DNA of 64,000 nt, taken from Russula earlei (lineage: Eukaryota; Basidiomycota; Agaricomycetes; Russulales; Russulaceae). The position numbers and the translations under genes are program-made. The stretch is from assembly GCA_025769875.1 (NCBI GenBank), contig JAGFNK010000045.1, positions 120,262 to 184,261 on the forward strand. Direction: 5' to 3'. Positions within the stretch are counted from its first letter, which is position 1, and each line of letters begins with the position of its first letter. A model generated the notes under the pieces. The model saw only the letters and a list, made by a program, of their open reading frames with translations, was not told the origin of the DNA and ran no database searches. Shown here in pieces: positions 48,378-59,186 of this stretch.

Positions 48378-50078
48378 ATGACCACAACTTGAGACTGGAA
48401 GACCAAAGGGTACCAAGTCCCAACTATTGAAGGACTAGCTGCCCTCAAATGCCCCTTTGAACTGCTGCCTGATCAGGAAAAGAATGTCCCCAGCATAACT
48501 ATGTTCGACGATGGTGTCGAATTCTACACGATACAGAAAGACAATGTACCTTGGACCGGCTACTATGCCAACTGGATGGGTGCCAAAGTAGCCCTCGGAC
48601 ATTTGTACGGCCTCTGGTTTGAAATCACAAGGTGCGGAGACACGTGGGAAGCGACGCGCATCACTCGCCCAGCCTTTAGACTCCAACAAAGTCCTCTCCA
48701 AGGCATAAACATCGCTACACTAACAGCCTCAGGAGCACCCCTTCCCAGATCTAGAGCTCCAAGTGATGCCCCGACGCCACAACCAACCTCAACTACCCAC
48801 GCTCCAATGGAGCTTGAACTGACGACAGCGACGAACATCTTCATTGCCGCCACCGACCCTGACCCTCCTCAACCACAACCCGCATCATCCAGGACAGCAC
48901 AACCCCCCACCCGTGCTTTGTTCCCCAGGATTGGGGGTCATGGAATACGACCCCCCAGCCCCAATCCCGACCCTGACGACTACAACACGCACACAGATTG
49001 CGACCGCAATGCATGCGGCCCTGACAATGGAAAACTCGAGGGAATTCCCCCAGAGTTCTTCAACGGCGATCGTGCGCGAACCCACGCATTTTTAGTCGCA
49101 TTTAATAGGTTCATGTCCATGAACCATGATAGTAAAATTGCCAGAGATCCAATCAAGAAGTGTGCTTACTTCCTCTCACTGATGAAAGGACCCAAGGTCG
49201 AAGGATGGCTCGAAGCCATGGATCAGTGGCTCAAAGATGTGCAAAATGACCCTACTAACGTTCCACTAGGACTTACAGCATGGGAAGCGCTATGACAGCA
49301 ATTCCACCGTGCATTTACCAACTATGTGGAACGCGAGAAGGCCTAAGATAGGCTTAAAGAGCTGAAAATGAAAGATGGCCTTCTGGACGACTATATATCC
49401 GAATTCCAACTGTTGGCAAGACGCGCTGGGCTCAACGTCGACGAACCGACAGTCATGAGGCTGTTCGCCTGGGGACTCCCATGGTCCCTGGTTGAATCGT
49501 GCCTCGACCTTGAGGACCCCACATCATTTGTTGATTGGGTCGCAGCAGCACAGAAACACCACAGGGTCTGGATGCGCAAACGTGCAATCTTATCTGACCA
49601 CTCCAGCACACGCAGACACAACCTCAATCAACCCCAAAATAATAGACCTTGGGGACGACTTATTAACTTGACATGGGCCAACCGTGGGAACAATCAAGGC
49701 AATGCCACACCTGCACGCCCACGCCTTCCACCACGTGACCCAAATGCAATGGATACCAGTGCGGGTGCCACTCACAAAGCAGTCACTGAGGCCGAGAAAC
49801 AGAAACATCGAGAGGAGGGGAGATGCTTCCATTGCTCCCTTTGAGGACACCTGGCTCGCGACTGCCCCACAAAGCCGAAACGCAAGATGACTCGCGCACG
49901 CGCTGCCAATATGACCACCATCACATCCGAATCCTCCATTGTGGAGATAATCGAAGAAAGCACAGCCAACAAACTTGCAAAAGCAGCAAGGGCACTTTCA
50001 GTAGAAGAGAGGGAGGCCTTCATTAAGGCCCTGACAGGAGATAGCGAGGATAAAGAAGAGGATTTTTCAGACGCTTGA
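48378..50078 (+). pseudogene. gypsy C gag
   Basis: One frame of 567 codons from ATG 48378 to TGA 50076-50078, with four internal stops: TGA at 48390, 49293 and 49842 and TAA at 49344. Each can be explained by C to T in CGA or CAA. Capsid: GIPPEFFNGDRARTHAFLVA, YFLSLMKGPKVEGWLEAMDQ, LDDYISEFQLLARRAGLNVD. Zinc knuckle: CFHCSL-stop-GHLARDC (CX2CX4HX4C with Arg lost). The last codons overlap pol at a frameshift signal. Confidence 0.88.
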
Positions 50079-50100
50079 GCATAACGGCAATTGCTCAAGC
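50060..50100 (+). promoter_or_regulatory. Candidate programmed -1 ribosomal frameshift signal, gypsy C gag/pol
   Basis: The heptamer G-GAT-TTT at 50060-50066 lies in the gag frame in the phase needed for -1 slippage. A 6-nt spacer (TCAGAC) is followed by a perfect 9-bp stem, GCTTGAGCA (50073-50081) with TGCTCAAGC (50092-50100), and a 10-nt loop. The gag stop (50076) lies in the stem. The pol frame, at -1, opens about 27 nt before the gag stop. GGATTTT is a known slippery heptamer in dianthoviruses. Confidence 0.7.
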
Positions 50101-51039
50101 TTTAAGTATTGACCCTATGTACAAGTCTCAAAGAAAATCAATACCAGTGATGACTACTATGTACATTGGATCGAACAAAGCCGAAAGGAAAGCCCTGATA
50201 GACAGTGGGGCTACAGAATGCTTCATATCCCCCAAATTGACAAAAGAACTATGTCTGCAAACAAGAGAATTGGTCCCAGCCAGAAATGTCAAAAACATCG
50301 ACAGAACACTCAACCGTATGGGAAAAATCACCCAAACTGTCCAATTAGAACTAAAACTACTAGGACAGAGACATGTGCACCAATTTCTAGTCGCAGATAT
50401 AGGACAAGACGATATCATCTTGGGATATCTGTTCTTAGAATCAACCAACCCAAGAATAAACTGGTCCAAAGGAACCATTATGGGAAGAGTTACCCTCATG
50501 GGCAGCCAGGAAACTCCAGTGTGGATCAAGGCACTAACGGACTGGGAAGAAGGTGATGAACTATGGTTACAAACCCAAATATGCAAAACCACTATAGCAC
50601 AACAATTGGTGGAATCACAGATGCAAGACAAACCCAAAACTTGGCAAGAAATAGTGCCCCATTGATACCACCAATATGGACAAGTATTTATGGAACAAGA
50701 GTCAGAAAGGTTCCCTGGACCAAGAAAATGGGACCATGCCATTGACCTAAAGCCAGACGCCCCAATGACAATCAACTGTAGAGTATACCCTCTTTCACCT
50801 AAAGAAAAAGAAGAACAAAAGAAGTTCCTCGAACAAAATTTATGACTTAAAAGAATAAAAAGATCCACCTCACCATACGCTAGTGGATTCTTTCTTATAA
50901 AGAAGAAGGATGGCAAATTTCGACCAGTACAAGACTACAGGAACTTAAACAAGTGGACGATACCTAACATATACCCACTGCCCTTAATCCCAGAACTTAT
51001 CCACGCCTTAGCAGGAAAGGAGCCTTCAAAACCAGTGAT
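50067..51039 (+). pseudogene. gypsy C protease and start of reverse transcriptase
   Basis: In the -1 frame relative to gag. Protease: KALIDSGATECFISPKLTKE and VADIGQDDIILGYLFLEST. Then the link to reverse transcriptase: KWDHAIDLKPDAPMT, PYASGFFLIKKKDGKFRPVQ, PLPLIPELIHALAGK. In-frame TGA at 50663 and 50843 sit where Arg is likely. After AGK about 25 codons are missing, and the next bases already encode the AFKTSD segment that the copia element splits. Confidence 0.85.
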
Positions 51040-51415
51040 TGTTGCGCAGCATAGAGCGCAGCTAACAGGCCAAGCAACCCACCTTAGAGGTTGTGCTAAT
51101 GCTCAAGTGATATTGGGGTGTAGAGCGATATGTATACTCGTCTACAAGTATGGTATTTATACCTCTATGACCCAGGGCTGTTCCTAAGTCCAAAAGAGGT
51201 GACTACAGGTGTCCACTATATCGCGCATTAAGTGACGCGTGATGTGGAAACGTTCTAGACGCAGCATAAGGCTGCATCTTGTGATAGATAGCGTACTATG
51301 CGTAACCCTATTGCATATACTAAAGTTCTGTCTAACACGTAACATCTATGAGCGGATCTTGAACCTTGTATGAAGGTCTTCGCCTTCTTTGATCCGTTCG
51401 GGTTCCGGTTCAACA
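51040..51415 (-). repeat. 3' LTR of copia D
   Basis: On the minus strand TGTTGAACCGG...GCGCAACA, preceded by the purine tract CAAGGGGGAG. Two mismatches to the 5' LTR. Confidence 0.95.
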
Positions 51416-51464
51416 CTCCCCCTTGCTAAGTGCATCGGTAGATGCCGTGAGCATTTTCCCACAT

Positions 51465-54400
51465 TCAGGGGTAGAACGTTAGTCCTAGTTGCTCCCTGAA
51501 TTTGAGGAACTTGACGCGACCAAGGTTCTTGGTGAACATGTCGGCTGGGTTGTTAGCCCCTTCAATAAAGAATAGCTCCACCTGTTTGTTTTGTATGACT
51601 TCACGAATGAAGTGATAGCGCAAATCAATATGTTTGATGCGCTTTTCTTGCACAGGGTTGGAGGCTAAGAATATTGAGCCTTGGTTATCACCGAACAGTG
51701 GGATGGGAGCAAGATTGATGCCAAGTTCTGTTAGTAAGGATTTGATCCAGACTAACTGTCTGCTCGTGTCAGAGAGCGACATGTACTCGGCTTCAGTGGA
51801 GGAGAGCGCAACTGTTTTCTGCGCTCGTGAGTTCCACGAAAATATTGCTCCAGCCAGGTTCACCATATAGCCTGTAGTGGACTTCCGATTAGTCGGATCA
51901 GAAGCCCAGTCAGAGTCGGCATATGCCATCAAACCACCATTAGATGGTCCATCATAGACCAAGGCATAATTGGCGGTTCCCAAGAGGTATCGGCAAATAT
52001 AGTATGCACGATTTAAATGATCCTCTGAGGGATTGGCAGCATGTTGCGACAACTTTGTGACAGCAAAGGCTATGTCTGGACGCGTTCCAAGCATTATGTA
52101 TAGGAGTGATCCTATAACTTGCTGGAATTTTGACCGCAAGGCTGGGTCAGCAGCGGAAGTGTTGGGAGAGGGGTGATAGCCCTCTGGTAGCGGAGTAGGA
52201 GCAGGGTTTGCGTTAAGCAAGTCGAAACGCTGCAGCACTTTCCTTAGATACTCAGTCTGGTCCAAATATATTTGCCCAGACTTGCGTATGATGCGCATGC
52301 GTAGAAATTCTTGGGCATCGCCCAGATCTCGACATTCCCAGAGCTTCATGAAGCGCTCCTTTGTTTTATTGATTTGTTTTTTGTCTGCTCCAAAGAAGAG
52401 CACATCATCAACATAGACGATGGCTATGATGCTCTTGTCTTTACTAACAAAGAGCCCAGAGTCAGACATAAGGCGAATAAGGCCGAGCGAGGCCATGGAC
52501 TTGTCAAGGGCTTTCCACCAAGCAAGTGCCGCTTGCTTGAGTCCATATATTGCGCGTTTAAGGCGCATGACTTTACGCTCTTGGCCTTTTATTTTGAAGC
52601 CCTCAGGCTGCTCCATATAGAGCTCTTCATCGAGCTCTCCATAGAGAAAGGCAGTCTTGACGTCTAGTCCGCTAATGTGCCAGTTTTTGAGCACTGCGAG
52701 CGCAATCATCAGGCGGACTGTCTCAAACCGTACCACGGGTGAGAATATTTTGTCATAGTCAATGCCTTCTACTTGGGAGAAGCCTTTGGCGACTAGTCTG
52801 GCTTTTTTACGACCATCAGACTTAAGGTCGAATACCCATCTATTTTTAATTATTTTGCGATCCTTGGGAGGATCGACTAGTTCGAAGACTTTGCGTCTGC
52901 GGAGGGATTCCAACTCCTCGCGACAAGCATCTTTCCACTCCTTTTGGAGTTCACTTGGCATTCGCAGAATGTCCCTAAAGGTCCATTCGCGAATCTTCGC
53001 AGTATCAGGTGTATCTGAACTTAGTGGAACTGCTTGGGCGAGCAGATAGTTCAGAAATTTGACTCCCCCTTCCCTTGCTAGACGTAGAATGTCTTCTACC
53101 TCATCCTCAGAGGCTTGCGGCGGTTGATCGTCAAGGACGACAGGAGGGTAAGAGCCTGGTGCGGCCGATCCTGACGTACTACCCTCACCGGAGCTACCGG
53201 GTTGGTTTTCTGTCATTGTTCTCCATGTGCGTGTGCGCCGAACGTCTTTTTCCACTTCTGTGGGGTGTCTGCGTTCACCATAGACGTTGCCTGGACGGGT
53301 AGGTACTTTCCTCAACCGCTGAGACCTTCGAAGAGGTACAGGCTCTTCAACGGGAGGAGGGGACGGTGTAGGAGGGACGGGCGTTTGCTCGCGTTCCTCT
53401 TCTTGTGGCGCCTGTATAGGCTGCTCATCGTCCTCACTTTTAATTGTAGGGAATGGGTCGTCAACACCAGGAATGGTGTCTTCGACAGGTTGTTGCGGTA
53501 GTTCCTCACGCGGTTCATTAATCCGTGTGGTACCTTTAGTGCGCGCTTTGTCGCATTTGGGGTACAGGGTCTCATCGTACAGGGCGGTAGCATTTGTGTA
53601 AAGCGTATTATTTGGGAGCCTCATAAAGAGTGAGGCTTTGATCCCCTCAGTGTGACCAAGGTAGATCATTAGCTCGCTTTTAGGCGAAAGCTTATTGACT
53701 CGACGCTTTTCTGGTATGTGCACATATGCACCGCAACCAAATACTCTGAGGTGTGAGATATCAGGGACCTCGTTCTTTAGGACTTCATAGGGTGTACGCC
53801 ATTGAAGGCGTCTGGCAGGTGTCCTATTGTAACAGTGTGTCCCATGATTTACTGCAAATTCCCACCAGGAGGGAGGTAGACAAGCTTCAAGGCGCATTGC
53901 CTGAGCTTTGTCCATCACAGTGCGCATAAAGCGCTCTGCGCGTCCATTCTGTTGTGGAGTGTATGGGGCGCTTTGCAGGATTTTAATTCCTTCGTCCTTT
54001 AGGACATTATCAAAGGCCTCGGACTTGTACTCTCCGCCAGCATCGGACATCCACTCTTTGATTCCTGCTTTGTATTGGTTCTTCACCATAGCAAGGAATT
54101 GCTTGACGGCCATTATGGTCGACTTTTTATTTTTTAAGAGTGTGATCCATGCATAGGAGGAATAATCGTCAATGAAGCTGACGAAATATTCGTACTTATG
54201 ATACGACTTCACAGGGAAACTCTTAAGGTCCGAGTGAATGCGCTCGAACGGTGCGGAGGCACGAGTTTCAGAAGGGGGGTGCGCAGATGCAGGCATCTTG
54301 CCTTGCGCGCAGCCAGGACATACCGGCTGTTCCTGAGGGATTTTCAGGTCTTCAGGGAGACCCTTGGTATGTGTCTTAGCATGTGTTACGACATCCTTAG

Positions 54401-56318
54401 ATGGGTGGCCAAGGCGTCGGTGTATGACATCATAATCTACCGCGTAGATAAGAGAATGCGCTTGCGCGCTTTCAATTGAGGCGTCTAACCAATATGTGGT
54501 TTGACCCGGGAATAAGGGGTAAGAGGACAGGATTATACGTCCGTCCTCTCGTAGGGAAATATGATTTCTATTCCCTAATGCATGCATCCCTTGTTGTAAA
54601 AACTCCCCCATAGATAATATCCGAGTGTTAATTTTCGGAATATAAAGAACAGGAGAAATGCGCGTGACAACCGTTTTGGAGTTGACAGTGTGCCGAAGCA
54701 ACACAGCACCTTTGCCTTCCACATATATAGTGTTATCGGCAGTTTTAACAGGGGATCTTTCGTGCGGCAAAGCCGGCGTATACTCTATAAAGTCTTTTAT
54801 TTCGAAGGTGAAGTGTGCGGACACGCCAGAGTCTAGGAGCCATAAGGATCCCATTTTACTCAAGTCGTGCTTTCCTCTACATCTCGAACAATTCGTGTTA
54901 CATTCACTATGCAGGGAACTACTTCCTGCGCTAATTTGTACATTGTGCGATACAAGCGAACACTTATTAGACATATCTAGCCCGTTTAGGGGCTGGGGAG
55001 ATGCTAAAAGGTTCTTTAGCGAGTGAAAAGAGAGAGGGAGGCGCATGCATGCTTCGTTATCTTCAGGGTCGCTGCCCCAATCAAGCGCTTCATCCGACGG
55101 AGTCGGAGCACGCTCAGGGGTGGCAGCACCTTCTGGAATACCGTCATATATGTCGAATAAATCCGACGTGTTTGTTTGTGCGAAGTCGCCATCGTCCTGG
55201 TCCATAGGCTCAGGGACGGGCGATGGAAGTTTGACTGCACTTGTCGAGGCAGCAGATTGAGTCGAGATCCACTGCTCGAGGGTCTTGACTGTCTGTATAG
55301 TGGGAGTTACCCCAAGATTGTCAGCAAGATCAAGCGCTTTATTCAAGGCCTTGTAAGGGCCGTGAGTGCGTTTGCGAGGGTCAGTCGCAGTTGGGACGGT
55401 ACGTTGTTGGATCCCCGAAGGACCCAGATGGGCGATTGTGGTAATGGTCGGGAGTGGGAGTGCGGCAACGTCCGCAATGTGGGAGTGTCCGGGACCATGG
55501 CTGTTATCAGCCTTCTCCTTGCCTTTCCCTTTTCCTTTTCCGCCGCGCTTACCGCGCTGGCGCTTGTCCTTATCTTCATCGCGCTTGGGCTTATTGCCCT
55601 GCTGCTGATTGGAGAAGGAGGGGTCACCGTGCTTGCGCTTGACAGCTGAAAGCTTCTGCGCGCTGTGCTTCTTGCTTGTTCCACGATTGATCTCAGTTTG
55701 ATATTGAGAGATAATGGCCTCTCGGACGTGAGATGGACTAAGATCGGTTAGATCATAGTTCTGGGTGACAATGTGGACAAGCATTTCCCATTTCGGGGGA
55801 ATTGCTGCAAGCATGATGAGCGCTTGTAAGGCGTCAGGAATAATGAGGGAGGATGCGGTGAGGCGCTGGAACGCAGCGTGTATCCGATCCATTTGAGGGC
55901 CAGGGTGCTGGCTCGGGTTAATGCGAATGGAAATGGCTTCTTTAAAGTCCTTATAGATGCTGGTGGTAGTCGCCGTACCATAAAGGGTATCAAGGCGATT
56001 CCAGATGGTCTCAGCGTTATCCAAAGACGTAAGATCTTGTTGGATCGCGATGCTTGATCTAAGGACCATATGACCGACTGCCATATCATTCCCTTTGTTC
56101 CATTCTTTCACAGCTGCCTGAGCGACAGCCTGGGCAGCAATCTCTTCGGCAAGAGGCGCCTGAGGAAGGGGAGGGACGGTAGGCAGTTCAAAAGTGCCAT
56201 TGCAATAACCCCACAGTCCAACGGACATGAGGTAGGCTTTCATAGCCTTTGACCAAATACCATAGTTTGCACCATCAAGGATGGGGACAACAGGGGCAGA
56301 GGGTTGAGACGACGACAT
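51465..56318 (-). CDS. copia Gag-Pol polyprotein
   Basis: 1617 residues without interruption. Gag (about 1-330) has the copia capsid fold region (NYGIWSKAMKAYLMSVGLWG, IYKDFKEAISIRI) and a Lys/Gly-rich basic stretch (GKRGGKGKGKGKEK) where a CCHC knuckle would be usual. Protease active site LLDSGVSAHFT lies near 495. The integrase zinc domain (RRLGHPS, CPGCAQGK) is followed by DDE residues in HSDLKSF (about 698), SDAGGEY and NGRAERF. Reverse transcriptase runs from RWVFDLKSDGRKKARLVAKG through YVDDVLFFG (about 1304). RNase H shows ADSDWASD (about 1469), SSTEAEYMSLSD and FGDNQGSI. The start is the first Met of the frame, about 160 nt after the 5' LTR. Everything needed for transposition appears present. 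Confidence 0.95.
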   Translation of the reverse strand: MSSSQPSAPVVPILDGANYGIWSKAMKAYLMSVGLWGYCNGTFELPTVPPLPQAPLAEEIAAQAVAQAAVKEWNKGNDMAVGHMVLRSSIAIQQDLTSLDNAETIWNRLDTLYGTATTTSIYKDFKEAISIRINPSQHPGPQMDRIHAAFQRLTASSLIIPDALQALIMLAAIPPKWEMLVHIVTQNYDLTDLSPSHVREAIISQYQTEINRGTSKKHSAQKLSAVKRKHGDPSFSNQQQGNKPKRDEDKDKRQRGKRGGKGKGKGKEKADNSHGPGHSHIADVAALPLPTITTIAHLGPSGIQQRTVPTATDPRKRTHGPYKALNKALDLADNLGVTPTIQTVKTLEQWISTQSAASTSAVKLPSPVPEPMDQDDGDFAQTNTSDLFDIYDGIPEGAATPERAPTPSDEALDWGSDPEDNEACMRLPLSFHSLKNLLASPQPLNGLDMSNKCSLVSHNVQISAGSSSLHSECNTNCSRCRGKHDLSKMGSLWLLDSGVSAHFTFEIKDFIEYTPALPHERSPVKTADNTIYVEGKGAVLLRHTVNSKTVVTRISPVLYIPKINTRILSMGEFLQQGMHALGNRNHISLREDGRIILSSYPLFPGQTTYWLDASIESAQAHSLIYAVDYDVIHRRLGHPSKDVVTHAKTHTKGLPEDLKIPQEQPVCPGCAQGKMPASAHPPSETRASAPFERIHSDLKSFPVKSYHKYEYFVSFIDDYSSYAWITLLKNKKSTIMAVKQFLAMVKNQYKAGIKEWMSDAGGEYKSEAFDNVLKDEGIKILQSAPYTPQQNGRAERFMRTVMDKAQAMRLEACLPPSWWEFAVNHGTHCYNRTPARRLQWRTPYEVLKNEVPDISHLRVFGCGAYVHIPEKRRVNKLSPKSELMIYLGHTEGIKASLFMRLPNNTLYTNATALYDETLYPKCDKARTKGTTRINEPREELPQQPVEDTIPGVDDPFPTIKSEDDEQPIQAPQEEEREQTPVPPTPSPPPVEEPVPLRRSQRLRKVPTRPGNVYGERRHPTEVEKDVRRTRTWRTMTENQPGSSGEGSTSGSAAPGSYPPVVLDDQPPQASEDEVEDILRLAREGGVKFLNYLLAQAVPLSSDTPDTAKIREWTFRDILRMPSELQKEWKDACREELESLRRRKVFELVDPPKDRKIIKNRWVFDLKSDGRKKARLVAKGFSQVEGIDYDKIFSPVVRFETVRLMIALAVLKNWHISGLDVKTAFLYGELDEELYMEQPEGFKIKGQERKVMRLKRAIYGLKQAALAWWKALDKSMASLGLIRLMSDSGLFVSKDKSIIAIVYVDDVLFFGADKKQINKTKERFMKLWECRDLGDAQEFLRMRIIRKSGQIYLDQTEYLRKVLQRFDLLNANPAPTPLPEGYHPSPNTSAADPALRSKFQQVIGSLLYIMLGTRPDIAFAVTKLSQHAANPSEDHLNRAYYICRYLLGTANYALVYDGPSNGGLMAYADSDWASDPTNRKSTTGYMVNLAGAIFSWNSRAQKTVALSSTEAEYMSLSDTSRQLVWIKSLLTELGINLAPIPLFGDNQGSIFLASNPVQEKRIKHIDLRYHFIREVIQNKQVELFFIEGANNPADMFTKNLGRVKFLKFREQLGLTFYP

Positions 56319-56476
56319 TGTAGCTGTTAGAAAAGGGCTTAGAGGTCGTCAGTAAGACAAACAAGCCGACATAGTCTCCCCATAGGGTAGACTAGCTCGC
56401 CGCAGCATGCAGGCTTCAGGGATGCTTCGCCATTGTTGCAGCCGATGAAGGTGCATGGCTTGCAGGGCCCATAACC

Positions 56477-56852
56477 TGTTGCGCAGCATAGAGCGCAGCT
56501 AACAGGCCAAGCAACCCACCTTAGAGGTTGTGCTAATGCTCAAGTGATATTGGGGTGTAGAGCGATATGTATACTCGTCTACAAGTATGGTATTTATACC
56601 TCTATGACCCAGGGCTGTTCCTAAGTCCAAAAGAGGTGACTACAGGTGTCCACTATATCGCGCATTAAGTGACGCGTGATGTGGAAACGTTCTAGACGCA
56701 GCATAAGGCTGCATCTTGTGATAGATAGCGTACTATGTGTAACCCTATTGCATATACTAAAGTTCTGTCTAACACGTAACATCTATGAGCGGATCTTGAA
56801 CCTTGTATGAAGGTCTTTGCCTTCTTTGATCCGTTCGGGTTCCGGTTCAACA
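56477..56852 (-). repeat. 5' LTR of copia D
   Basis: 376 bp. On the minus strand the internal domain starts with GGTTATGGGCCC right after the LTR, the place of the primer-binding site. Confidence 0.95.
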
Positions 56853-56857
56853 GTGAT

Positions 56858-59131
56858 GGGCTGTTCAAACCTATGGTAATGTTCTTTGGATTAACAAACT
56901 CCCCAGCTACCTTCCAAACGATGATGGACGACATTTTTCAAGAAGAACTCGCACAAGGGTGGTTGAAAATCTATATGGACGACATCATCATTGCCACAAA
57001 GAACGACAAAATAGAACACGCATCTAAAGTCAACCACATACTATCTAAATTGAAACAACATGACCTCTATCTTAAGCCAGAAAAATGCCAATTCCACAAA
57101 AGAAAATTGGAATACCTTGGGGTGATCATAGGAGAAGGAAAAATAACTATGGACCCTGTGAAGGTCAAAGGGATTAAAGACTGGCCAACCCCATCGATGT
57201 TAAAAGAAGTCAGAAGTTTCTTAGAATTTTGCAACTTCTATTGAAATTTCATACCCAACTTCTCCATAAAAGCCAGACCGCTAAACGATTTAACAAAGAA
57301 AAACAGACAATGGGAATGGACGACAAAAGAAGATCAAGCCTTTCATACATTGAAGGAAACTTGCATATCCTACCCAGTACTTTGCACCCCAGAGTGGACA
57401 AAACAATTTATTCTAGATACCAATGCATCAGGATTTGCTATCAGAGCAGTCATATCCCAAGAATATGAAGACAGTCTACACCCAATCGCATACTATTCTA
57501 GGACATTATTAGATGCAGAAAGGAACTACGATGCACATGACAAAGAACTAGCAGCAGTAATTTTCGGACTAAAAAGTGGACGACCATTCTTCCTAGGAGC
57601 CGATAAACCAGTCAGAATAAGGATGGACCACAAAAATCTCACCTACTTCAAAGAACCACAAAAATTAACAGGACAACAAGCCAGATGGATGCAATACATG
57701 CAGGATTTCAACATCACTATGGAACATATCCCTGGACACACACACACAATTGCCGACACACTTTCTCACCGCAAAGACCTTAACAAGGGGGTAGAAGAAC
57801 AAAAAACCACACTACTACCACCCGAAATCTTCACACAAAAAACCTACCTACCAGATGAACCTGACAAGTGGCGAGAAATTCTGAGAAAATTCCATGACAC
57901 CCCATTTGCAGGACACCCAGGAATAGCCAACACCTGGGACCTAATTAAACAACATTATGAAGGGCCCAGACTACGACAATTCATAGAACAATACGTCAAA
58001 GGTTGCGCCAAATGTCAAGAGTCCAAGACCAACATACCTAGAAAGAAAGCCACGACCTTTCCACTCGACACACATGTGGAGCAAGGCCCCTTTCAATATG
58101 TATCAATGGACCTCATCACCGACTTGCCCAAATCAGAAGGATTTGACAGCATCCTCACCATAGTCGACCAGGGATGCTCTAAAGCGACAAAATTCATCCC
58201 ATGCAACAAAACGATTGATGGAACAGGCATTGCACACGAATATCTGAAACACCTCATACCCTGGTTTGGCATTCCAAAAAGAATCATCTCCGACAGAGAC
58301 CCCCAATTCGCATCAAACTTCTCTAAAGCCATATGTAAAAATTTGGGCATCAAACAAAACATGTCTACTGCATTCCACCCCCAAACAGATGGGCAAACAG
58401 AACGAATGAACGCATGGCTGGAACAATATCTAAGACCCTGGACCATGACTCATCCTCATTCCTGGGCAAAAATGCTCCCTTTAGCAGAATACGCACACAA
58501 CTCATGGAAACATGAAACAACACAAAAGTCACCACACGAACTCCTCATGGGATTCAAACCCCAGATCGACATTAGCCTAGAAGACAATAACGTGCCCTCA
58601 TCCACCGATCACCTGAAACAACTAGAAGAGGCTAGATGGGATGCCCAACAACTTCTAGAACACAAACAACAACCCCTAAAACCTGACGTCAAGGAAATGG
58701 AAGAAGGAACCCTCGTATGGCTAGAAGCGAAAAACCTCAAAACACGAGGAACACGCAAGTTAATGCCTAAAAGACACGGCCCATTTCCCATTACAAAAAG
58801 AATTTCCAAAGTCGTGTATCAATTACAACTTCCGCCATCGATGAAGATACATGACGTCTTCCATGTCAACTTACTTCTCCCTTATAAGGAGACAGAAGAA
58901 TACGGCGTGCCATTTACATGACCTCCACCAACCATAGAAAATGAGGAAGAATACGAAATTGAAGTGATTCTAGACACTAGAAGATTCGGACGAACATGTA
59001 AACTTCAATACCTCGTACACTGGAAGGGATACCCCGCATCAGACAACTCATGGGTCGACCACCACAACCTTCATGCTCCAGAACTTCTGAAGGAATACTA
59101 CTCCGCTTTGGCTGGACGACCCCAGATATAA
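56858..59131 (+). pseudogene. gypsy C pol: reverse transcriptase to chromodomain
   Basis: One frame to TAA 59129 with only two internal stops, TGA at 57242 (FCNFY-stop-NFIPNF) and 58919 (PFT-stop-PPP). Reverse transcriptase: FFGLTNSPATFQTMMDDIF and IYMDDIIIAT. RNase H: KQFILDTNASGF, MDHKNLTYF. Integrase: HDTPFAGHPGIANTWDLI, GCAKCQESK, MDLITDLPKSEGFDS, ISDRDPQFAS, STAFHPQTDGQTERMN. In IVDQGCSKAT the usual Arg is Gln. Chromodomain: YEIEVILDTRRF, YLVHWKGYPASDNSWVD. The chromodomain places it among chromoviruses, which target heterochromatin. Confidence 0.92.
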
Positions 59132-59186
59132 AAGACACCGCCTACGAACAACTACTCCCCATCATTCCATCCCCCGACACAACGAT

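Larger units (their letters stand above)
51040..56852 (-). mobile_element. Ty1/copia element D, complete and apparently intact
   Basis: 5813 bp, perfect TSD GTGAT (51035-51039 and 56853-56857). LTRs of 376 bp at both ends differ at only two sites, both CpG to TpG. It contains a single open gag-pol of 1617 codons. Excision restores the gypsy C reverse transcriptase sequence FKTSDGLFKPMVMF. This is the youngest insertion seen in the window. Confidence 0.96.

Noticed and set aside
52311..55684. Open frames antisense to the copia polyprotein (up to 157 codons)
   Set aside because: They are shadows of the intact minus-strand gag-pol and have no independent features.
48378..59131. Reassigned TGA (read as Arg) to explain the internal stops
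   Set aside because: Host genes in the same window (pmr1, IFI6-like gene 3) end at TGA, and the young copia has no internal TGA. CpG decay explains the pattern more simply.
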